A DNA stretch of 64,000 bases, taken from the NCBI GenBank assembly GCA_013399115.1, contig VXAA01007271.1:21629-85628 (forward strand), given 5' to 3'. The notes under the pieces are model-generated. The model was not told the origin of the DNA, searched no databases, and saw only the letters and a list, made by a program, of their open reading frames with translations. Positions within the stretch are counted from its first letter, which is position 1. Each line of letters begins with the position of its first letter. A program made the position numbers and the translations under genes. Source of the stretch: Anseranas semipalmata. Taxonomy: Eukaryota > Chordata > Aves > Anseriformes > Anseranatidae. Shown here one piece after another: positions 1 through 10,000 of this stretch.

Positions 1-59
1 CTGCCTTCCCCTCAGCCTCTGCTCCCTCCCTGCCGTGCTCTCCGACCTGGGAGGGTCCC

Positions 60-740
60 AGACGGGAGGGGAGGTAAACCCCGTTGACCTGGCTGCAGGG
101 AGGGGGCTCCCGCTGCGTCGCCCGGGCGGCCCAGCACGGAGACAGGGCAGGACGAGCGGACCGGTCCGCTCCCTAAGGCTGGGCTGCCCGGGCCCCCTCT
201 TCCCCTCCCGCCCCCACCAAACATGGCGCCGCCGCCCGGAAGCTGCGGGGACGGGCGCTCCGCAGCTCCCATGGTGCCCCGCGGCGGCGGCCATTCAAAT
301 CCGCGCTGGCCGCCTCCGCCGCCTACAAAATGGCGGCGCCGGGGGGAGCGGAGCCACACGGCGTGGCCGCGGCGGCTCCCCCCGCCCCAGGCCGCCAGGC
401 GCCCCTCTCCCCGCTCCTCACAGCCGAGGCGCCGATGGGTCTGGAGCGCGGCGGGAGGGGGTCCCGCCGGAGCGGGCCGGTGGCGGCGGTCAGCCCCTCG
501 GTGTCCGTGGTGTTCCCGGGCGCCGTGAGCCGGGAGAGCTGCTGCCGCTTCGCCTGCGAGCTCCTCAAGCACGTTCTGCACCAGCGGCACCAGCTCCCGC
601 TGCCCTACGAGCAGCTCGCGTACTTCTGCCGGCGGGCGGCGCAGGTGGGGCGGGCGGTGGTGGACGGGGCCTCGGTGGCGCGGGGGGCGGCCGGCCCGGG
701 GGTCCCTCCGGCCCGGGGTGGCTGTGCCCCGGGGGCTCCC
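60..740. promoter_or_regulatory. CpG island promoter of MAD2L1BP
   Basis: The block is very rich in G+C and in CpG dinucleotides, in contrast to the AT-rich sequence after about 745. It surrounds the first coding exon of MAD2L1BP, and no TATA box is seen. YY1-type ATGGCG cores occur at 223-228 and at 330-335, the latter on the start codon itself. In human the head-to-head neighbour is GTPBP2, so a bidirectional promoter is possible, but I see no GTPBP2 coding exon on the minus strand here; its start would lie to the left of the window. The transcription start is not determined. Confidence 0.8.
330..644 (+). CDS. MAD2L1BP: MAD2L1BP coding exon 1
   Basis: This exon encodes residues 1-105 and ends ..RRAAQ. 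The donor is GCAG|GTGGGG at 645. Reading past the donor gives a G/A/P-rich run that ends at a stop near 744 and has no family similarity, which supports splicing here. Confidence 0.9.
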
Positions 741-1847
741 GGTTGAGTAGCTCAGCCATCGAATTTTTTACCTGTCAATTAACTATCCTAGCTCAGTCAC
801 TCGTTTTTTTTTAATGTGTCGACCTTTTCTAAAATAAAGCCCTCGTGGTAGCTCTGGCCTCAGGTGTTACCACAGCTTTGTTTTCCAAAAAAAAAACCCA
901 CCAGCATTAGGGCTAGTGGGTCTCAACAAGCTGCTGTTTATCCCTTTTAGTCCCAGTTTCCACTTAAAGCATGTTACTGTTTTGCTTGTTGCACAAACAA
1001 GACTGACGGTTTTTTAAGTGGCTTCAGGATGATAGCTGATCTTTAAAATAAGAGATTTCTAATTCTTGTGGGGGTTCATTGGTAGCTTGATGCAGCAATA
1101 GAAAAAAAGTGAGCAGCAATAGAGTGGCATTTTCTGTTACTCCTGGTCCTCCTGATTTCATATGAGGGTACCTTATACCTCTTAAAAGGAATATAATACC
1201 CTATGAACCTTCCTCAGTTTTCAAGGAGGGTGTGTGCTATGCTTTCTGAAGAGTGTATTGGGACCCTTGCCAATTTTTCATGATTGTGCTAATCTGTTTT
1301 TTGTTTTGGCTTCCAGGATGGAGATGTGATTAAGAAGCCATCCTCTGTGGACCTGGCAAGCAAGAAATGCCAGCAGGTGTTGATGGAACTAGAAGGAGTG
1401 CTCCAGCACTTGGAAGTAATGTTTAGTTTGACTCTGGTTCCCCGGGTTCTTATTCTACTCGGAGGCAATGCCATGAGCCCCAAGGAGCTTTATGAGCTCA
1501 ACTTGGAGGGGATCTGTGTGGGCAGTGCTGAGAAGAGCCTGAAAACCACATCCTGTGTGCGTAAGCTTTTTCACTCGCTCTTCATTGCGGATGTCTTCAG
1601 TGAACTTAAGGCTCTCCCTGTTATGGGTACTGTTGTTATGCTCCAAGGACACCGTGATTGTGGTGTTGAATGGTTCCGGCCCAAGCTCAACTATAAAGTA
1701 CCGACCCGAGGGAGGAAATTAACTGTTAATTTGTCCTGTGATGGAGACATCAATATAAGTACCTCGGCTCCTCCGAGTATGACTTCTGCCTGGGAGGACT
1801 ACATATGGTTTCAAGCACCAGTGACGCTCAAGGGCTTTCATGAATGA
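330..1847 (+). CDS. MAD2L1BP: MAD2L1-binding protein (p31comet), two coding exons
   Basis: Family knowledge: p31comet binds closed MAD2 and, with the ATPase TRIP13, dismantles mitotic checkpoint complexes so that the spindle checkpoint can be silenced. Seen here: coding exons 330-644 and 1317-1847, joined in phase 0 by a GT-AG intron, give a 281-residue protein (human 274). Residues 1-55 are a poorly conserved Ala/Pro/Gly-rich tail. Clear family similarity starts at VVFPG (60-64) and continues through CELLKH and LPLPYEQL (89-96). Exon 2 carries LVPRVLILLGGNA, a SPKE..EL segment, MGTVV, DWFRPKLNY-like (here EWFRPKLNY) and the C-terminal AWEDYIWFQAPVT. This covers the HORMA-like MAD2-binding fold. 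The start at 330 is chosen because MAAP matches the mammalian N-terminus and the context is excellent; the in-frame ATG at 435 would remove only the variable tail. Ortholog assignment is strong. Confidence 0.95.
1317..1847 (+). CDS. MAD2L1BP: MAD2L1BP coding exon 2 (terminal)
   Basis: The acceptor is a T-rich tract followed by TTCCAG|GATGGAG at 1316/1317. The exon encodes residues 106-281 in phase 0 and ends ..VTLKGFHE with a TGA stop. A single large terminal exon covers most of the MAD2-binding fold. Confidence 0.93.
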   Translation, partial: DGDVIKKPSSVDLASKKCQQVLMELEGVLQHLEVMFSLTLVPRVLILLGGNAMSPKELYELNLEGICVGSAEKSLKTTSCVRKLFHSLFIADVFSELKALPVMGTVVMLQGHRDCGVEWFRPKLNYKVPTRGRKLTVNLSCDGDINISTSAPPSMTSAWEDYIWFQAPVTLKGFHE

Positions 1848-3844
1848 CCTGTGCTCTGTAGAACTTCAATGGAATATTGAATAACCTTTGGTGCTGCTTT
1901 ATGTGGTAATTTTATCAAATGTAATGGCATATTCTTATCTCTCTGGATCTCTTCTCCAGGGTATCTCTTGCCTTCCTGTAGCTGCGTTCTTCTGTGCTCA
2001 TCTCCCGAATTGTCTTTGAAAGCAAATACCCTCTAAGGCACAGTTGCATACAGATACAGTGATTCATTAGGGACCTGAGCTGTGGCACAGGAAATTAATT
2101 AGTGTCTTGGGAGTATAACTTCTCAGCCGCATACTTGCTGAACTGATAAATACTGGATACAGTCTTCTCTCTTCTGAGTTTTACTGCAGTCATTTCTCTG
2201 GTAATAATTACTACATTAGCTGATTGTTTGGGATTCTAGATAATGTATGTGATTATTAATATAGTTGGCCTTTACTGTGAGGGCCATAACCATTCTTACC
2301 TACCTGTGAAAGGGTACCTTTTGCAGTATGATCAGGCTCAAGTACTGAAGTGCTTGCTCATCTATTTGGTGAAATCAGACTTCCCCATAACTCAATGTCG
2401 GTTAGTTAACAATCTAAAGAGTGGCACTTTTCAGCAATTGGGAGATTTCATACCTAGCACTGTGTCTTGTAGTGGTGATGAAAACAGGTTGAGCAGTCCT
2501 GTGGAGGCAGGGGAGCACATTTTCTTCCTATTTTTCTACTAACCTTTAGTCCATCAAACCTGACAATCAGTTTGACATACAGTTAAAATTAGGAGTAAGC
2601 AGTTTCTTTTCTAGCCTTCTTCAGAGGAAGTAAGGACTCCTGCCCCAATATGATAGCTTATTCTCACTTAACAACAAAAAAATCTTTTTGCTTGCTTTTA
2701 CCTTTCAGATATTTCAGAGTCTTAGACTAAAAGTTTCTGAAATGTGAAGAAGAGGTGAGGGGCACGTAATCAAGTTCAGCACTATCTTTAACTGTCAGCT
2801 CCTGCTCTAAGTCAGAATGTCTTACCTGGAAGCAGAACTTGAGCCCTTTCTTGTGGATTGATGTCTAGTACAGAATGGGACATGGAGGGAGGGAGAGAAA
2901 CCCATAGACCACAGTGTGTCAGAAATAGATATCTGCTGGAGTTGTCTTGAATCATCTGGGTATGTATCTATAATGTAATGAACTTAATAGATCCATCTCA
3001 TTTGAAGAGAATCTCCAGCCTACTGGTAGTGAGGTTGCTTGCAGTTATCTGCTAGCAAAAGCTGCCTGATGGGGTGGTAAAAATCCTTTGAAAGGAGGTC
3101 AAAGGATAAAGTAACTTCCCGTACTTGGTACATATTTTAAGCTTGTCTGACCTTTTGGCATGGAATAAGATTGTAGAACTGGAAGGAAATTAGTTAAATT
3201 GACATTTTTGAGCTTGGAGAACACTAGGAGTACGGTCTCTGCCTTACTATCCATTGACAACTGTCATGTAATGGGTAGCAACTGCTAAAGCTAGCTCTAG
3301 AGTAAAACTGCTAGAATAAAGAAAGCTGCCTTATGTGCAGCTGCCCACTTGAGTATGTAATCACAGGTCTCTCAAATGAAATAGAACTTGAACTATTCAG
3401 TAGGAGTGTTTGTGCTCAGGAGATCAAAGCCCTTCCACAGTTCCACCAAAGCTGCTTGTAATGTATATTTAAGAATGCTAGCACTCAAGTATTTAAAGAA
3501 GCTTTGAAAAGACACCTTTGTTCTGAGGAACAAGGGGCCAGTTCCTTTCTGCTTTATCCCCCAAATGAGTGCAATGTTACTGCATTAAACTGTTTACATA
3601 TTCTGTTATACTTGAACTATGAATGCAGCAATGATATGGTGCTGGGAATAAAAGATGACAAGATGCTTTTTTTCATATGAAGAGCTTTAGAGCTTGATTA
3701 ACAAGTTTACTAGTTATAATCATTATCAAAATAAAATGCTGGCTTCTGTATTGTGGTTACATTGAGTTTAATCCCTCAAAGTAAGGTTTCTGTGGGTAGT
3801 AGAACAACTTGCTTCCATTCTATGCATGTATCTAAACTGCAGGT
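1848..3844. other. Convergent 3' interval between MAD2L1BP and EPHX1
   Basis: This AT-rich interval holds the 3' UTRs of two convergent genes. Plus-strand AATAAA hexamers occur at 3315-3320, 3647-3652 and 3730-3735, all more than 1.4 kb beyond the MAD2L1BP stop, so the true poly(A) site is unclear. Open frames here are short and match no family I know. Confidence 0.5.
3767..3772 (-). terminator. Possible EPHX1 poly(A) signal ATTAAA
   Basis: The minus strand reads ATTAAA about 73 bases past the EPHX1 stop codon. ATTAAA is the commonest variant of the vertebrate poly(A) hexamer. The placement is plausible for a short 3' UTR, but no downstream GU-rich element was verified. Confidence 0.25.
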
Positions 3845-4046
3845 TCACACCTGTTCCACCTTTCTCACAAAGTGTATGATGTCTTGTGCCAGAAGCTTTG
3901 GTTCCTCAAAGGCAGCAAAATGCCCTCCACGTGGCATGAAAGAGTAACTGACGATGTTCTTGAAGATGGTCTTTGTCCAGGAACGTGGTACGTGTGTTAT
4001 CTCCTGAGGAAAAGCTGCAATTCCTGTGGGAACATATACTCCAACC
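3845..4046 (-). CDS. EPHX1: EPHX1 coding exon 8 (terminal; catalytic Glu and His)
   Basis: Acceptor TCTTTTCAG|GGTTGG. The 202 bases include the TGA stop at 3845-3847. The exon encodes VYVPTGIAAFPQE, whose Glu aligns with human Glu404, and SYSFMPRGGHFAAFEEP, whose His is the general base. The protein ends ..FVRKVEQV. Confidence 0.93.
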
Positions 4047-7000
4047 CTGAAAAGACATTAGTTAACTACATTTTCAGAAGAGTTCCTGGGGGAAGTCTTC
4101 TGACTTTCAGAGTCAGAAGGAAAACCTTCTGACTGGTAGCTGTCATGGTGATTTGGAGAAATTTTACCACAGCAACTCATTTTGTAGTCTATACTCTGCT
4201 GAAGAACTTCATTTGTATTTGGATCTCTTTGAGTTTAAAAATGTTATATCCAAAGATGCATAAAATGAAGCTCACTTTGCACACAGTTTAATCTTGAAAT
4301 GTTTCAGGTTTTTAAGCTCATTGTAGCTTTGTGATATGTGACAAGATGTCACACCTCTATGTGAAAGTCAGAAAGGAGCTAACTCATGTTTGCTTTAGAA
4401 TTTATGGTAGCAGTATAATAAATCCCTCTCTTGAGAGGGAAGGTAAACTGGTTCAGTCAGTGTACAAAGAACAAGACTCCCCTATTTTGTTTGTAAGATC
4501 AATCACTTGGAGAGGAGTTCTGCTCAGCAGTGTGTTTCCTGGTTAGCCTCTCTTGTAGTCATCTTAAAGCCAGCAGCTGTTAGAAGGTATTGGGTTTCAA
4601 GTACTGCTCTCCTGGAAGCTTGTTTATTTAAAAAAATCCCTTCCCAAACTGCTTCTACAAGTTTTTGCTTAACAGCTGTAGTTCACAGTTTATCCACCAG
4701 TAAGCCATATCCTTCCAAATTCAGCTGAGGCTTGTTAGAAATGTTTGTGATTTTCTGTTTTGTTTTTACCAAGCCATGGACTACATTTGTTTGTCTGGTA
4801 AGTCTATAGACCTGTATTTTTAACACAAGACTGAATTGCCTATTATCCTGGCCACATGCCACCCTGTGTGAATTATAGGTTCAAAAGAAAAGTGACCTTT
4901 AACTATATTTTTCAAAGAAAATAAGAGGTTGGATTTTTTTCTCATATGTTAAATTTGCTGTTGTAAGTGATCTAAATGCTCACACAGGCAAATCTGATTG
5001 TCTTGTTTGCAAATGTCTTGCACCTGCCACTTCATTACCTGGAATCAGCGGTTAGACCAGGGTCCTGGGAAAAGTTCTCCTTGTAGAATCGCATTGAGGA
5101 CACAATAGATGATGTCACCCAGTAAATCATCACATTGGTCAAAAGCTCATCTAGAGTGTACTTGCTATTGAGAGAGAAAGAAGCAGCAATTTAACTGAGA
5201 GCTGTTTCTCAATACACTATATTGGCTCATGCCCCGAAGAACAGTTGGTCCTCTCGTTCTCCACTCATTTTCAAGCAGCAAATCACTTGACATCCGTGTG
5301 CCCAGAGCAAAACTGCCTGGTACTGAACCAGTAGCTTGCAGGCAGTCTACTATAAACTTAACTACTACTTGTCATGTGTAATCTTTCATCCTTAAATTCA
5401 GCTTCTGCTGGTCAGTCTTTTACCTATGTCCTCGTTAGCTATCATCACTCTTTCTTTTAATGAGTTTTCTCATCAAAGAGCATCTGTTTTCTTACCTTTC
5501 CAAGCCTCCATCATCTTTATGCAGATATGATTTATCTGTCCAGGTAGAGAATTTCTCCAAAATATACGCAGCAAGCCCCACTGGGGAGTCATTCAGTCCA
5601 CAACCTAATTCAGAAGAACAGCAGAGCTCTTGCATTTGCATGGCATTGTAATACTTCAGCTGAAGTTAAACTGGATTTCATGAATTCTTCAGAGTTTTCC
5701 ATGAGAATTTAGTAGAGAGTTTATATTTTACTAGCCCTGGTAGTACTTTATTCTTGATGAATTTATCCCTACGGAGTTCCAGCTGTGAGTGACAGCACAA
5801 CAAATGCAGGTAGCTCTTATACAAGAGGAGCTAGGAGCAAAACCAGACCTGTCAGCTTCCTGGTGACGTGGCAGGAGCACACTGGGATGTAAAGGGATTA
5901 CACTCTAAAAAGAAATTTTAAATAAGCTATTTGGAATGCTGTCCTGCTTTAGAGGGGTAATCAGGACACTGAGTGTGGTTCATCACCTTTTATGTAATTT
6001 AAAGAGTGGAGTGCTGTGTATTCACTACCTTTTCCTGCCCTTGGGGAACACTAACAAATGTTATAAATGTAGAATGTACGTAGCATATTATCTGTGTTCT
6101 TGTAAAACAAGGATAGTGAATACTTCAGTAGTGATACAGGCTTGCCTTGGGAAAATTCCTGAACAGTACTCTAGGCTGTAATTTTACAGTATACTAAGCG
6201 TTGCATACTTTCAGGTGTATTGTAGTGCGACTTCAGCACTGAACAACTTCTTAGAAGATGATGCACACTGCGGTCTCAATTTAATAGTGCACATAGCTAA
6301 GTAAATTTGTGCATTGGCACAACAATTTTCTTGCACTGTCAGGCCTAGAGTAATTTGCTAAAGATTGAAATCATATAAATGCTTTGGCCAGCAACAGTAG
6401 GGCAGGCTTAAATGTGCCATCTAGCATATGACCCATCTGGAGACGAGCATTTTTTGGGCTGAAAGCTGCCTCTGAATCACTGTATTGAGTATCCGTGGAT
6501 TAGACGCTCAAATAGCAGTCCTGTTTGCAGCTTACTTTTTATTCAACCTGTACCATATCTTAAGTACCACAACTTGTGCTGTGTGAAAATACTGTGACTT
6601 TGCTTTAAACCTGCCAGATGAGAACTAAACTGATAATGTAGATATTTCTTGAAACTGAGTAGGGAATACATTTTTTCATATTCATTTTCTACATTTCACA
6701 ATTCAATTCTAGTGTGCTATAAAGTCCCTGCTGTTTTTTCATCCAGGTTACAGAGTCCTAGACTATGTACAGTGTTTTTATGGAAGCTGCTTGATCACTT
6801 CAATTTTCCTTTATTTCCCCTTTCTGTGTTTTTTCCCCCTTTTAATGTTTTGTCTTGGTCTTTTTTTTTTTTTTTNGTCTGTAAAATGCTCTTGAACTTT
6901 GACTGAGCTGGCTGACATTTCAAAGAACTATCCATGACTCATGGATTTTCTCATATGGCAGCAGCCAAACTAGAGCCCGTTGTGATTTTCTTCCCCTAAT

Positions 7001-10000
7001 TGCTTTGCACTTTGTTGACATCAAATTTTATTGGCCAATTTAATCAACTAGTCAATTAAATGCTTTTGCAACTCTCTGCAGTTATCTTTAGATTAAACCA
7101 AACCCTGGATAACAGTCAATTTTTCACTTAACAATTAACTTTCCTCTGTAGAGAAATTAGGGTCATGCTGAAATGTACCGGTGCCAGCACAGATTTTTGT
7201 GATATTCTCCCATCCCCTGGAACTTGTTCACTTATTCCTGTGCTCAGATTCTCATGTTAACCAGTTATTAATCTATGAACTCAATCCTTTTCTTAAGGCA
7301 ATTTAATTTTGGGGGGAACATCAGGGAAGGAACCTCAAGAAAACTTTTATTTTGAAATTGAAATACATTACATTACTGGATCCACTGCTCTTCGATTCTG
7401 CCAGAGCTCTGATTTGTGAAGCCTGGTTTTCCTGTGATATTATCACCTGTAAATCAATTCTCTTCTTTAAAATAGTTCTGCTAGCTTACTGATCCCAGAC
7501 ACTAGACATACTGGTCTGTATTTTTCCAGGGCTGCTGTCCCACCACTTCTCTGCTTGGCTCTTTAAAAAACAAACAAACAAAAAAACCCACCCTGGTATC
7601 TTGCTTGCCTTTTATTTCTTTGGTATTGTGATGAGTTCAAGGAACAGACAAGGCATTACTTAACATCTCAGTTTGAGTTAATTCTGAATTTTTCAATGAA
7701 TTGCCAGGCTGAGATGCTATTCATTCTGTGTTCTCTGCTAGTAACACCAAGTCTGAGGCAGTTCTGCTGTCGTTCCTGATAAGGATTTATCTCAAAGGAA
7801 TACCCCATAATCCTTACTAGTGGGGAAGGAAACAAATGATTCATTTAACTTTTCTGAGATGGCCGTGTCTTTCTTCTGACTCCTTATCTACTGGCCTCAC
7901 TGACTCTGTCAGGCTTCTGGCTTTTAAGATTTAGGGCTGAGCCTACCTTTCTGCAACTTTCACATGGCACTTGTTTATGATTTTTTTTTTCATGTTTTCA
8001 CCCATTTTTATTTCTAGAAGCTTCGGTTTCAAGACCCTGTGCTTCAGTTTAAGAGGCTTTTTGCAAAGGGGTTCTTTCCCCAAGAGTGGTACACCATTTT
8101 AAACGGTTAAAAAGTGATATTTGCAGTGTCTATCCTTTTTTAAGCTGTTTGTTTTAACTTTCTTTTAGACAGATCTTGGTCCTATACCTTGCATTCAGTC
8201 ATGAGAATGCATTGCTTCTCAGACGTGGTAGGCCTTTGTACAACTACGAGTTTTTATATACCGTAAGCTGTTAGTATACAATATATAGCAATATAGAGAA
8301 GGTTCATTACCTGCAGTGTCTGGTTTAGTGGCTTGGATGTGTAAGTATCCAGACTCTCGCAGAATGTCATATACGTTCTTTTGCATGAAAGGGTACATCC
8401 GTCGAACATCTTCCCTAGTGAAGCCGACAAGCCATGGTACGTAAGCCCCAAATATCACTTGAATCAAGCCTTTCAAACCTTTTGTGATGATGAAGACAAG
8501 ATTCAGATGAAGCCCTTTCACAGATCTAAAATCAAATTCAAGAACAGAAAGTTAAGTCAAGAGATTTTCTGTCTCCAAATTTTCTAGAAAATAAATCTGA
8601 CTGGAGCTGTGATAGGAACATTTCACTGAGCCAAATATATAAAGCCCTGAAATAACTTGAAAGGTTCATCATGGTTCAAAAAAAAAAAGATTATAGGAGT
8701 TAGAAATGGTATAGCTGGTGCCATCTCCATTCATTTGTGCCATTTGTATGGTGCCAGTTTTAGGCATTCTGTTTATGCATGTGGCATACCCATGCTGGTA
8801 GCTCTGGCTGTTGCTCTCGAGTCATTTTGTGCTGTAGGTACACAGCTGTGTTGGGTCCTTTCTGAAAAGCTTTGTTAGATCACATGTGGCCACAGTGCTG
8901 TGAAGCACAGCTGCAATCCAGAAGAGTGAGCTCATCTGCAGTCTGAGAGCCTTAAGAGCTTTCTCCCTTTATCTGTTCTTTGACATAAGCACAGCTGTAG
9001 TGCATTCTTCTCAGTACATGTTAAATGCTGAGCTATGATGCCACCTTCCAAGGAAGGTATTATGTTTGTTTTCTGATCAGTCTCTCTCAACTCTGCATTT
9101 TAGATAGGAAACTGTTCAGCTGTTGAAGGGATGAGCTCCTTCGATCCCCTTTGCTACTCACTCTGGCAGCATCTGGGCCATGTTTGTAGTAATACGAGAT
9201 CCCCAGTCTCCTCCCTGAACATAGTATTCCTTGAAGCCCAGTCTCTTCATCAGCTTGTGAAATATCCGAGCAGTTGCAAGGGTGTCAAAGCCTGTACGTA
9301 AAGAGAAACACCACACAGAGACCTGTTTGTCCTAGCGTGCATTCTCTGGCCAAAGATCACGGCCTGACAGAGGCACGTGAGTGTGCTGCTGTGATGGCAC
9401 AGCGTGCTGTGCTGCTCTGCCTCATTCCTTGACAATAAAGAGAATACTAAATGATGTAAGTTCAATGCAAAGTGGAGAAAGTGGAAAGCAGAGTTAGCTT
9501 CCAGCTACTGTTGCCTTCCAAATCTCCACAACCAGCCCCAGAGCCTCAGTCACGTCAATGTTGGTGCAGAGCCAAGTTTACTGAACTTCAGACCCAGAAT
9601 CTGCCTTCCTGCATTCACAGACTGCAGCACACAGGGGGCTGGGGAATAGCTGAAGTGTTACACCAAAAATCTTGTGAATCTGATGGAGCCTTCTCATCAC
9701 TTGCCTTTCTGGTGTGGTGCCTCTGAGAAGCCATAGCCTGGGATGGATGGGCAGATGACCTCAAACACCACATCACCATCGCCCAGGCCATGCCTGGCTG
9801 GCTCTGTGAGCAGAGGGATGATCTTGTAGAACTCGTAGAAGGAGCCGGGCCAGCCGTGGACCATCAGGAGAGGTTGAACAGCTTGTCCATGAGGGACATA
9901 GGAGGGCTTCACATGGATAAAATGGATATCAATCCCTGCCAGACATCCAAGACAGATAAAATAAGTTCTGGCTCTATCTCAGTTTCTGTTCTGGACTCTG

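Noticed and set aside
1..320. Possible GTPBP2 first exon on the minus strand
   Set aside because: GTPBP2 is the human head-to-head neighbour, but no MDSRVSELFGG-like N-terminus can be read here.
12..814. Long open frames on both strands at the left edge (up to 259 codons)
   Set aside because: They lie in a CpG island where stop codons are rare, are low-complexity G/A/P/R-rich, and have no family similarity apart from MAD2L1BP exon 1 itself.
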